Shown in pieces: positions 16,702 through 24,639 of a stretch of DNA of 48,147 nucleotides. The DNA lies in the NCBI GenBank assembly GCA_029571005.1, contig JAKPTG010000055.1, positions 1 through 48,147 of the forward strand, read 5' to 3'. Source of the DNA: Candidatus Fermentibacterota bacterium. Its GTDB lineage: Bacteria > Fermentibacterota > Fermentibacteria > Fermentibacterales > JCC-6. Under the pieces are notes generated by a model, which was given only the letters and a program-made list of their open reading frames with translations, ran no database searches and was not told where the DNA came from. The number at the start of each line of letters is the position of its first letter. Within the stretch, counting starts at the first letter, position 1. Made by a program: the position numbers and the translations under genes.

Positions 16702-17567
16702 CCGCACCGTCCCTTTCAAGAAATCTCTGGGGGCGCAGGTTCGACTCCCCCCTGATCCTGGCGGGGGGAACCGCGGGCTTCGGCCGGGAACTGGCCCTTC
16801 TGGACTGCTGGGACAGGGTGGCTGCGCTGGTGTCCAAGTCCGTGACCCTGAAGCCCCGGGAAGGAAACCCGCCCCCCAGGATTCAGGAGACCGAGTACGG
16901 GTTGCTCAACTCCATCGGCCTGGCGAACCCAGGCGTTAACTCTGTTGTGCAACAAGAGATTAACGGTTCAGTTAACATTCCTTGCCCCCTGATCGTGAGC
17001 GTGGCCGGGGAGGAGGAGGAGGAGTTTCACCGGGTGGTGGAGGTGCTGGAGGGATCGCCGATGCCCTGGGCTTACGAGATCAACGTTTCGTGCCCGAACG
17101 TCGCCTCCGGGGGGCTCCCCTTCGGTTCCGAACCCTCGGCGGTGGAGAGGATTTCCAGGGCGGTGGCCCGGGTCTCGTCCAGGCCCTTTGCGGTGAAGCT
17201 CACCCCCAACGCCGGCGACATGGTGGAGACGGCCCTGGCCGCCCAGGAGGGGGGAGCTTCGGGGCTTACGGTATGCAACACCTTCCTGGGGATGAAGATG
17301 GACTGGAGGACAGGTTCCACCCTCATTCCCCGAAAGGTCGCGGGATACTCCTCACCGGCGCTGCTTCCCCTGGTCGTCGCCCGGGTATGGCAGGTCTCCA
17401 GGACCGTGTCCATTCCCGTGCTGGCCTCCGGGGGGGTGGCCCGGGGCGAGGATGTTCTGGAACTTCTGGCCGCGGGAGCGGAGATGGTCCAGGTGGGCAT
17501 CAGGCTCATGCGCAGGCCCCGGGCCGCATCGGAGCTGTTCCGCGAAGCCGAGGAGCTCCTGCAATGA
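16698..17567 (+). CDS. pyrD: Dihydroorotate dehydrogenase B, catalytic subunit
   Basis: This FMN enzyme of 289 residues oxidises dihydroorotate to orotate in the cytosol. Class 1 features are visible: [10 protein letters not shown], the catalytic cysteine in [42 protein letters not shown] and the terminal [12 protein letters not shown] phosphate loop. The ATG at 16698 overlaps the pyrK stop. The association with pyrK makes it the NAD-dependent class 1B type. An oddity lies at 16930-16980: codons there (GTT AAC, TCT, CAA, ATT AAC, TCA, GTT AAC) are AT-rich, unlike the rest of the gene, and form a near-perfect hairpin. Confidence 0.95.
   Translation: MTAPSLSRNLWGRRFDSPLILAGGTAGFGRELALLDCWDRVAALVSKSVTLKPREGNPPPRIQETEYGLLNSIGLANPGVNSVVQQEINGSVNIPCPLIVSVAGEEEEEFHRVVEVLEGSPMPWAYEINVSCPNVASGGLPFGSEPSAVERISRAVARVSSRPFAVKLTPNAGDMVETALAAQEGGASGLTVCNTFLGMKMDWRTGSTLIPRKVAGYSSPALLPLVVARVWQVSRTVSIPVLASGGVARGEDVLELLAAGAEMVQVGIRLMRRPRAASELFREAEELLQ
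16934..16965. repeat. Imperfect palindrome inside pyrD in an AT-rich patch
   Basis: The 32 bases fold as CGTTAA-CTCT-GTTG, loop TG, CAAC-a-AGAG-a-TTAACG: fourteen pairs with two single-A bulges. GTTAAC occurs again at 16971. The encoded residues replace rather than lengthen the usual family segment. Origin and function are unknown. Confidence 0.6.
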
Positions 17568-17977
17568 GAGCCATGGCGGCCGTCGTCACGGTGCTGCTTC
17601 TTACCTCCGGCGGGTGCGTGCTGATCCCCGGCTCCTGCTACAGGTACATCGGAATCACCGCGAGGCAGGCGGTGATCGGGGAACTGGTACTGCGCGGCTA
17701 CGCCAGCTGGTACGGGGAAGCCTTCCACGGCCGGCGGACGGCCAGCGGGGAGATTTACGACATGAACGGCCTTTCCTGTGCGCACCGCACGCTTCCCTTC
17801 GGAACCGTCCTGGTGGTCACCAACATCTCCAACGGGCGTTCGGTGACGGTGAGGGTGAACGACCGGGGGCCCTTTGTGTCCGGACGGATAGCGGACCTGT
17901 CCCGGGGCGCCGCCTCCAGGCTGGACATGGTGGAGAGCGGGATCGCCCTGGTGGAGCTGAAGGTGGTGAACCAATGA
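17564..17977 (+). CDS. rlpA: RlpA-like septal ring lipoprotein
   Basis: This 137-residue lipoprotein has a signal peptide ending in LTSGGC and then a double-psi beta-barrel. Family motifs are [39 protein letters not shown] and the [10 protein letters not shown] end. RlpA proteins bind, and in some species cleave, denuded peptidoglycan; the acidic residue in SGEIYDMN and the NDRGPF aspartate are kept. There is no C-terminal SPOR domain, so this is the short form. The ATG at 17564 overlaps the pyrD stop by ATGA, and the gene itself overlaps pyrF the same way, placing an envelope gene inside the pyr operon. Confidence 0.93.
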   Translation: MRAMAAVVTVLLLTSGGCVLIPGSCYRYIGITARQAVIGELVLRGYASWYGEAFHGRRTASGEIYDMNGLSCAHRTLPFGTVLVVTNISNGRSVTVRVNDRGPFVSGRIADLSRGAASRLDMVESGIALVELKVVNQ

Positions 17978-18678
17978 CCGAAGGGCTTGCCAGGGTTTTT
18001 GTGGCGGTGACCAGCGATTGCGGATCCGTTGCGGCGGAGATGCTCGAGCCCCTCCGAGGGCTTCCCCTTGGGGTTAAGATCGGGCTGGAACTCTTCACCC
18101 GGGAGGGGCCGGGAATGGTCGAGGAGGTGAAAGACCTGGGTTTCCAGGTTTTTCTGGACCTGAAGTTCCACGACATACCCCACACCGTGGCCGGGGCGGT
18201 CAGGTCCGCCTGCCTCCTGCGTCCGGAGCTGCTCAATGTTCACGCTTCCGGAGGGCCGGCCATGATGAGGGCCGCCGCGGAGGCCGTGACCGGGGGCACC
18301 AGGCTCATCGCGGTTACCGTGCTGACCAGCCTTGACCGGGAGGACCTGGCCATCCTTGCACCGGGGCTGACCCCCGCCGAGGCGTCGGAGAGGCTGGCCG
18401 CCGCCGCCGGGGAAGCCGGGCTTCATGGAGTGGTCTGCTCCCCCCGGGAGGCGGCCCGTATCAGAGCCGCCGCCGGCAGGGACTTTTTGATAGTGACCCC
18501 CGGCGTGAGGCCGGCGGACTCCTCCAGGGACGACCAGAAGAGGGTGATGACCCCCGTCGGGGCGATCCTTGCCGGAGCGGACTGCCTGGTGGTGGGCAGG
18601 CCCATAACCGGGGCCCCGGATCCGGGGGCCGCCGCGGAGGCCGTCCTTCGGGAGGTCGAGTCGGCCCTCGGGGGCTGA
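17974..18678 (+). CDS. pyrF: Orotidine 5'-phosphate decarboxylase
   Basis: This enzyme makes UMP from OMP, the last step of the pathway. It has 234 residues, normal for the family. The active-site signature is [13 protein letters not shown] (the D-x-K-xx-D core). The N-terminal strand has VFVAVTSDC where most family members have [12 protein letters not shown] follows, and the phosphate loop is VTPGVRP with VVGRPIT near the end. The ATG at 17974 overlaps rlpA by ATGA. The next gene begins five bases after its stop. pyrB, carAB and pyrE are not in the window. Confidence 0.96.
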   Translation: MTEGLARVFVAVTSDCGSVAAEMLEPLRGLPLGVKIGLELFTREGPGMVEEVKDLGFQVFLDLKFHDIPHTVAGAVRSACLLRPELLNVHASGGPAMMRAAAEAVTGGTRLIAVTVLTSLDREDLAILAPGLTPAEASERLAAAAGEAGLHGVVCSPREAARIRAAAGRDFLIVTPGVRPADSSRDDQKRVMTPVGAILAGADCLVVGRPITGAPDPGAAAEAVLREVESALGG

Positions 18679-18682
18679 GGCC

Positions 18683-20614
18683 ATGAAGCCTCTACGGCGA
18701 TGGTTCGCGACGGCGGCCGTCACCGTCGCCGCCGTCTTTCTCTTGGAGGCCGCCCTCTCGTTCTCCCTCGGACGGTTCGTCGCCGCGACCCTGTCCCGGT
18801 TCGACCCGGAGGCTTCGGCGGCGTCGGTGGAGTTTTCCACGGACGCCCTGCTGATCACGGGGATGGTGATGCCGTCCATGGGGGTGAGCGCCGATTCCGC
18901 ATGGGTGTTGCTGGAGGGGTTTCCCTTTCGGACGGTTCCGGTGCATGTGGTTCTGTCCGGAGTCGTCGCGGAGGCCGACAGGGAATTCAGGGAAGGGGGA
19001 TTCCGGGACGGCTTCCGCCGCGATCTCCCCCCGGTGTCCATCCTGGACGGGACCCTGGTTATCGCCGGCGTCGAGAGCCGTCTGTCCGCCTTCCGACGGG
19101 AGGGGAGCACCCTCTTCCACCTCTCCGGCGACTGGGGTGCCGCCTGGGGTGAGCGACGGCCGGACGACGGCATCGGCGTCGTTTTCAGGGATTGCACCGG
19201 CTTTCCCGGATTGCCGGAGGTTTCAGGAATGGCCGGGGGAACCGCTCTGTGCGGCTTCGCCGGAGGAACCACGGGAAACGGGGAGATACACCTGTCGGGC
19301 CGGGTTACGGGCTTCAACGGGGCCGGGGCGGACATCCCCTTCAGTATGGACATGGCCCGGGGCGTCCCGGAGCTGGGACTTTCCGTGGACCTGTCCGGAG
19401 TCGGTCCCCAATTCACGGAACTCCTGTCCCGGGTTTCCCGTGGAACCGCCGCGGCGGTGGGGCCCGGGGGCACCCTGACCCTTTCTTCCCGGGGCGGCGA
19501 CACCCTGGCTTTTTCCTTCGACCTGGAAGTGGAGGAGATGGTGCTGGCGAACCCGTCCATCGCCCCGGACACCATCAGGGTGAGCTGCGGCGGGACCGGG
19601 TCCGGCATCCTTGTCCCCGGAGACGGGGTGCTGAGAATAGACTCGGGAACGGTCACCGTAGGGGAAGCCTGGTGCCGTTACGAGCTTCTCGGGCGGTGGG
19701 GCGCCGCAAGGAACCTCCGGGTGCGGGTTTGGAACGATTCCCTTCCCGGCGGCGCCCTGTGTTCTTCGCTTCCCGGGCCGGTCATGGGAAGGCTGGCGGG
19801 GCTGAGACTGTCCGGCAGCCTCTCCTTCGACATAGCGCTTTTTCTGGACTGGGACAGGCCCGACAGCTGCGACATCTTGGTGGAAGTGGACCCGTCGTTC
19901 CTTGTGGTGGATTACAGCCCGGTGACCGTGCACCATCTGAGCCGCCCCTCCGGAGCGACCGTCCTCATGAGGGACAGTTGGGGAAACAGCCGCCTGATAG
20001 GGCTGGATTCGCTGGCTTCCGGGGATTTCACGCCCCTGGAGGACTTCCCCCCCTACCTGGAACCTTTGCTGTGTGCCGCCGAGGACGGAACCTTCAGGAG
20101 GCACCGGGGGTTCAGCGAATTTCACCTCAGGAATTCGATCAGGGCGGACATGGGCAGGGGCGGATTCGTCCGCGGGGGCTCGACCCTGACCATGCAACTG
20201 GCGAAAAACCTGTTCCTTGGCCGGGAGAAAACCCTGGCGAGAAAGCTTCAGGAGGTTTTCCTCACCTGGCGGGTGGAAGACGGCCTGAGCAAGGACAGGA
20301 TTCTGGAACTGTACGTGAACGTGGTGGAGCTGGGCCCCGACGTTTTCGGTTTCAGGGAAGCCGCCCGGTATTACTTCGGGTCGTCACCCGGGGACCTGAC
20401 GGTGCGTGAGACCGCCTTTCTCGTGTCCATTCTGCCGGGGCCGGGGCTCTACCACAGGTATGCGGTTTCGGGGGCGGTGCCGGACTACTGGAACCGTTAC
20501 CTCGACCGGCTCATCCGGGCCGCCGAGAACAGGACGGGACTCCCATCCTGCGATGCGGAGGCGGGGCTTGCTGACAGCCTGATCTTCGACGGGTTTTCCC
20601 GGCTGCCGTTCTAA
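18683..20614 (+). CDS. Peptidoglycan glycosyltransferase (GT51) with a long N-terminal periplasmic domain
   Basis: This 643-residue protein has one N-terminal membrane anchor (about 8-30). About 420 residues of beta-rich, low-similarity sequence follow, then a monofunctional GT51 domain at about 445-610. GT51 motifs are AAEDGTFRRHRGF (catalytic glutamate near 465), RGGSTLTMQLAKNLFL (near 500), RKLQEVFLTWRVE and LELYVNVVELGPDVFGFREA. No transpeptidase domain follows. The middle region (for example ASVEFSTDALLITG, VSILDGTLVIAGVESR, TVTVGEAWCRYELLGRWG) recalls AsmA/YhdP-type beta-sheet proteins in texture; this is inferred, not demonstrated. It should polymerise lipid II glycan strands at the inner membrane. 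The ATG lies five bases after pyrF, the last gene of the operon. Confidence 0.88.
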   Translation: MKPLRRWFATAAVTVAAVFLLEAALSFSLGRFVAATLSRFDPEASAASVEFSTDALLITGMVMPSMGVSADSAWVLLEGFPFRTVPVHVVLSGVVAEADREFREGGFRDGFRRDLPPVSILDGTLVIAGVESRLSAFRREGSTLFHLSGDWGAAWGERRPDDGIGVVFRDCTGFPGLPEVSGMAGGTALCGFAGGTTGNGEIHLSGRVTGFNGAGADIPFSMDMARGVPELGLSVDLSGVGPQFTELLSRVSRGTAAAVGPGGTLTLSSRGGDTLAFSFDLEVEEMVLANPSIAPDTIRVSCGGTGSGILVPGDGVLRIDSGTVTVGEAWCRYELLGRWGAARNLRVRVWNDSLPGGALCSSLPGPVMGRLAGLRLSGSLSFDIALFLDWDRPDSCDILVEVDPSFLVVDYSPVTVHHLSRPSGATVLMRDSWGNSRLIGLDSLASGDFTPLEDFPPYLEPLLCAAEDGTFRRHRGFSEFHLRNSIRADMGRGGFVRGGSTLTMQLAKNLFLGREKTLARKLQEVFLTWRVEDGLSKDRILELYVNVVELGPDVFGFREAARYYFGSSPGDLTVRETAFLVSILPGPGLYHRYAVSGAVPDYWNRYLDRLIRAAENRTGLPSCDAEAGLADSLIFDGFSRLPF

Positions 20615-20666
20615 TTATGTTTATTTGTCCGGCGGTGCCGGGGTTTCCGGAACGGGAGGGGTTCTC

Positions 20667-21671
20667 ATGGCGGAAAGCGGGGCGTACGAACTGGAGCACC
20701 GGGGAACGATACACCGGGCTTCGGGCTTTGATGTTCTTATCAGATGGGCCGAGGATCTGAGGGTGGATGAGGCCGATAGGTTCAGGCCCGCCGGTTCCGA
20801 CGAGTGGACGCCGGTGATGGAGGAACCCAGGCTCAGGGCGTTGCTCTCCCCGGAGAACCACTGGAAGGTCCGGATGGCCTCCGGAGAGTTCACCGCAGGC
20901 AGTTTCGAGATCGTGGTACGATGGGCCCAGGAGGGCAGGCTCTCCACCGACGCTGTGGTGGAGGGGCCAAGGACCCCCCCGGGGGGGGTTCAGGCGTCGG
21001 CGCTGCCGGTCCTGGCCCGCCGGCTGGTGGAGCCCCGTTCCGGGGACGACGAACTGCCCCGGCTGAACATAGACGGCCGGATATACCCCGCCCCGGACGT
21101 CGAGACCGTAAGCCGCTGGATCAGCGAGTCCCGGGTTCCGCTGGACGCCTCCATCTCCCTGGCCGGAGGTCCCTGGGAACCGGTCGCCAGCTGCGGTCTC
21201 TTCGATCTTGAGAAGTGGCCCCATGCGGCCCTGGAGGATACCGGTGAGCCCGGGGAAGAGGAGGGGAAAACATCGCCCGGGCCGACCTCCGGCCCGGAGG
21301 CGGAGGCCCGGATCCGCCCCGAAACCTTCAGGATAGTTTCCGCCGTCGAAAAGACCGAACCGGCAACGGCGGCGGGCGGCGCCGGAAGCCGGGGAGCGGT
21401 CCTGTCCGCCGGGGCAAAGCCGGAGCCAGCGGCCGACGGGGAAGCGGAGGGGAAGAAAGGGCAGGAGTCTTCCAGGGTCATCACCGGGTCCGGCGTCGAA
21501 CACTCGGACAAGGAACCCGACGAGCTGCTTTCGATGATCAGGAAGAGGGAAATCGCGAGGAGGCGGAGCCGTCGAACGGGCTGGAGGATAGCCGCAGTGG
21601 TGGTGCTCCTGGCGGTCGGGGCCTACCTGGCGGACACACTGGGTTGGATCAGCTTGCCGTGGCTTCCGTAA
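20667..21671 (+). CDS. Tail-anchored protein with GYF-like repeats, function unknown
   Basis: This predicted protein has 334 residues, with ATG 20667 behind GGGAGGGG. Three short related modules are visible in the first 200 residues: YELEHRGTIHRASGFDVLIR, then GEFTAGSFEIVVRWAQEGRL, then IDGRIYPAPDVETVSRWISE. Each pairs a strand with a W-containing helix and ends near an acidic or Gly-Trp turn (DEWTPV, GGPWEPV). This layout is typical of GYF_2/DUF4339-like domains. A disordered acidic Ala/Gly/Glu linker (about 195-290) leads to a basic patch (RKREIARRRSRRTGWR) and one C-terminal helix at about 308-325. Cytoplasmic modules with a tail anchor are inferred. It starts a coupled run of genes; the pdp start lies inside its last codons. 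Confidence 0.7.
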   Translation: MAESGAYELEHRGTIHRASGFDVLIRWAEDLRVDEADRFRPAGSDEWTPVMEEPRLRALLSPENHWKVRMASGEFTAGSFEIVVRWAQEGRLSTDAVVEGPRTPPGGVQASALPVLARRLVEPRSGDDELPRLNIDGRIYPAPDVETVSRWISESRVPLDASISLAGGPWEPVASCGLFDLEKWPHAALEDTGEPGEEEGKTSPGPTSGPEAEARIRPETFRIVSAVEKTEPATAAGGAGSRGAVLSAGAKPEPAADGEAEGKKGQESSRVITGSGVEHSDKEPDELLSMIRKREIARRRSRRTGWRIAAVVVLLAVGAYLADTLGWISLPWLP

Positions 21672-22936
21672 CGGACATCCTGAAGGCGAAGAGGGACGGA
21701 CGGGAGGTGTCCCGGGAGGATCTCCGCCGTTTCGCCGCCGCCGCCGTTTCCGGGGAAGCGGCCCCGTACCAGGTTTCCGCCTTTCTCATGGCCGCCTACA
21801 TCCGGGGCATGACCCCGGATGAGACCGAGGGCCTTACCCTGGCCATCCGGGACAGCGGCAGGGTTCTGGACTGGCCCGGTCGCCTGTCGCCCCTTGGCGA
21901 CAAGCACAGCACCGGCGGGGTGGGCGACAAGGTGTCCCTCATCCTGGCGCCCCTGGCGGCGGCGATGGGCATCAGGGTGCCCATGATCAGCGGCAGGAGC
22001 CTGGGGCACACCGGAGGAACCCTGGACAAGCTCCGGAGCATTCCCGGTTTCAGGACGGAACTTTCGGTCGAGGAGTTCCAGCGGGTGGTGGAGGAGGTCG
22101 GGGTCTGCATGATCGGCCAGACCCGGGAGATAGCCCCGGCGGACGGGGTCTTCTACGCTCTGCGGGACGCGACCTCCACGGTGACCTCCATCCCCCTGAT
22201 ATGCGCCAGCATCCTTGGAAAGAAGCTGGCGGAGAACCCCGATCTGCTGGTCTTCGATGTGAAGTGCGGCTCCGGGGCTTTCATGAAGACCAGGGAGGAG
22301 GCCGACGAACTGGCCCGCACCCTGGTGGAAACCGCCCGACGGGCCGGCAAGCGGGCCGCCGCCCTTGTGATGCCGATGAATCAGCCCACCGGCCTTGCCT
22401 CGGGCAACGCACTGGAGGTCGCCGAGGCCCTTGACGTCCTCTCCGGAAGGGGTCCCCTGGACACCAGGGAGACCACCCTGCTCCTGGCCGGGGCCATGGG
22501 TGAACTGGCGGGCATCCCCGGGCCCTTGGAACTGGCCGCGGAGAAACTGGATTCGGGGAAGGCCATGGGGTTCTTCAAAAGGATGGTGGAGGCCCAGGGA
22601 GGGCGGCTGGAGGAGTTCCGGAGACTTCCCGGGGCTCCGGTGAGGGTCGAGGTGAAGGCCTCCCGCTCGGGGTACTGGAAGGGGCCCTCGGCCCTGGCGG
22701 TGGGGGAGGCGGTGCGGGGGCTCGGGGGCGGCAGGTTCAGAGTTGAAGACGTCATTGACCCGTCGGTGGGATGGGTTCAGGAGGTGCCCTGCGGCTCGCC
22801 GGTGGAGGCGGGGAGCCTTCTGGGAACGGTCCACGGGAACAGCGCCGAATCCGCGGAAGCGGCAGCCGCGGCCATAGAGGCGTCATTCCAGTGGGATTCC
22901 CCTTCGGATCCCCTGCCCCTTGGGAGGTTCGATTGA
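21659..22936 (+). CDS. pdp: Pyrimidine-nucleoside (thymidine) phosphorylase
   Basis: This enzyme reversibly cleaves uridine/thymidine with phosphate to base and (deoxy)ribose-1-phosphate, a salvage counterpart to the upstream de novo genes. The family signature SGRSLGHTGGTLDKLRSIPGF is complete apart from one conservative change. The phosphate/K+ region GDKHSTGGVGDKVSL and the catalytic KCGSGAFMKT are also present. GTG 21659 is preferred because the homology begins at VTDILKAKRDG; TTG 21644 would add five residues, and neither has a good ribosome binding site. It overlaps the previous gene by 13 bases and shares its last base with the pilB start. Length is 425 residues, normal for the family. 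Confidence 0.94.
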   Translation: MASVTDILKAKRDGREVSREDLRRFAAAAVSGEAAPYQVSAFLMAAYIRGMTPDETEGLTLAIRDSGRVLDWPGRLSPLGDKHSTGGVGDKVSLILAPLAAAMGIRVPMISGRSLGHTGGTLDKLRSIPGFRTELSVEEFQRVVEEVGVCMIGQTREIAPADGVFYALRDATSTVTSIPLICASILGKKLAENPDLLVFDVKCGSGAFMKTREEADELARTLVETARRAGKRAAALVMPMNQPTGLASGNALEVAEALDVLSGRGPLDTRETTLLLAGAMGELAGIPGPLELAAEKLDSGKAMGFFKRMVEAQGGRLEEFRRLPGAPVRVEVKASRSGYWKGPSALAVGEAVRGLGGGRFRVEDVIDPSVGWVQEVPCGSPVEAGSLLGTVHGNSAESAEAAAAAIEASFQWDSPSDPLPLGRFD

Positions 22937-24639
22937 TGCGACGGCTGGAGCCCGACAAGATTCCCGCCGCCCTCCTGCGGGACGGGCTTATAACCCGGGC
23001 CGCCCTGGAGAGGTACGAGAGGCTGGCCGCCGGCGATTCCGGGGACCCCATGGCCCTGCTGGTGAAGAGCGGAATCATAGGAGAGGAAAGGCTCTACAGG
23101 TACGCGGCCGAACTGCTGGAACTCCCCTACAAGGAGCTGGACCCTCTGGAGCTGGACTACGATACGGTCACCAGCAGTCTCCCCGGGAAGTTCGCCCAGG
23201 CTCACGGCATGGTGGCCTTCATGAGGGAGGACAACACCCTTCACGTTGCGACCAGCAGTGTCGCAAGGGGCGATCTGGAAGCCGACATGGAACTGATGCT
23301 CGGTTTGGAGATCGTCTATTACATCGCCAGACCGTCGGAGATCGAGAGGGTGATCCGGCAGTTCTACGGTCTCCACAGTTCCATCGTGGCGGCGGTGAAG
23401 CAACTGAACGACGAGGACGGGGTGGATCTCGGCAACCTCGAAAGGTACGTTAGCAGCGAGACCTCCGAGAGCATAGAGCCCACGGAAAAGCCCGTGGTCA
23501 ACGCCGTGAACCACCTGTTTCAGTACGCCTTCGAGGAACGGGCCAGCGACATCCACCTGGAGCCCCACCGTGAGAACACCATCGTCAGGCTGAGGATAGA
23601 CGGGCTGCTGCACACCATATACAGAATACCCAAAAGGCTGCACCTGCCGATCAGCAGCAGGATCAAGATGATTTCCGGGCTGAACATCGCCGAGAAGAGA
23701 AGACCCCAGGACGGGAGGATCCGAACCCATTTCGACGGGAAACCCGTGGAGATACGGTGCTCCACGGTTCCCATGGCCTTCGGGGAGAAAACGGTCCTCA
23801 GAATCCAGGACCCCCAGATACTGATGCAGGATATAGCCGGCCTGGGCTTCGAGAAGGACGACCTGGAGCGCTACGAGCGGATGCTCAAACAGCCCAACGG
23901 CCTCATCCTGGTCACCGGCCCCACCGGCAGCGGCAAAACCACGACCCTGTACTCCTCCCTCACCGCCGTATCCCGGGAGACGGTGAACATCACCACCATC
24001 GAGGACCCGGTGGAGTTCGTCACCGACGAGTTCAACCAGATTTCGGTTCAGAGCGCCGTGGACCTCACCTTCACCACGGCCCTGAGGCACATCCTGCGGC
24101 AGGACCCGGACATCATAATGGTGGGGGAGATACGGGATGTGGAAACCGCGGTGAGCACCATGCGGAGCGCCCTCACCGGGCATCTCGTCCTCAGCACCCT
24201 GCACACCAACGACACCGCTACCACCGCGGTCCGGCTCATGGACATGGGGGTGGCGCCCTTCCTCCTCATGAGCACCCTCCGGGGCATAGCGGCCCAGAGG
24301 CTGGTGAGGAAGATCTGCCCGGAGTGTTCGGAGGAGTGGGTCCCGGAGGATGCCCTTGCCGATTCCATAGAGATTCCAAGGGGGTCCACGCTTCGTCGGG
24401 GGAATGGTTGCAGGGCCTGCAGGAACACCGGATACAAGGGGCGCACGGGTGTGTTCGAGGTCATGGACGTGGGGGAGGAGATGAGGGCCGCCCTGGCCGG
24501 GAGGGTCGGTGTGGACGATATTCGGAGGCTGGCGGTGAGTCAGGGTATGCGCACCATGAGAGACTCCGCCAGGCTCAAGGTGTTGGCGGGGGTCACCACC
24601 CCCGAGGAGATGCTGAAGGTTGATCTGGGGGGCGAATGA
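22936..24639 (+). CDS. pilB: PilB/GspE-type secretion or pilus assembly ATPase
   Basis: This cytoplasmic hexameric ATPase has 567 residues. An N-terminal T2SSE_N domain (about 1-150, MALLVKSGIIGEERLYRYAA) is followed by the N2 segment ERASDIHLEP and the ATPase core. Walker A is VTGPTGSGKTTTL near 328, the Asp box is TTIEDPVEF, Walker B is DPDIIMVGEIRD, the His box is HLVLSTLHTND, and arm motifs follow. The zinc site is formed by CPEC (about 460) and CRAC (about 490). The zinc site fits the assembly ATPases PilB/GspE rather than the retraction ATPase PilT. No pilC, pilT or gsp genes are nearby, so it is an orphan here. It is coupled to pdp (TGATG) and to the next lipoprotein (ATGA). Confidence 0.93.
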   Translation: MRRLEPDKIPAALLRDGLITRAALERYERLAAGDSGDPMALLVKSGIIGEERLYRYAAELLELPYKELDPLELDYDTVTSSLPGKFAQAHGMVAFMREDNTLHVATSSVARGDLEADMELMLGLEIVYYIARPSEIERVIRQFYGLHSSIVAAVKQLNDEDGVDLGNLERYVSSETSESIEPTEKPVVNAVNHLFQYAFEERASDIHLEPHRENTIVRLRIDGLLHTIYRIPKRLHLPISSRIKMISGLNIAEKRRPQDGRIRTHFDGKPVEIRCSTVPMAFGEKTVLRIQDPQILMQDIAGLGFEKDDLERYERMLKQPNGLILVTGPTGSGKTTTLYSSLTAVSRETVNITTIEDPVEFVTDEFNQISVQSAVDLTFTTALRHILRQDPDIIMVGEIRDVETAVSTMRSALTGHLVLSTLHTNDTATTAVRLMDMGVAPFLLMSTLRGIAAQRLVRKICPECSEEWVPEDALADSIEIPRGSTLRRGNGCRACRNTGYKGRTGVFEVMDVGEEMRAALAGRVGVDDIRRLAVSQGMRTMRDSARLKVLAGVTTPEEMLKVDLGGE

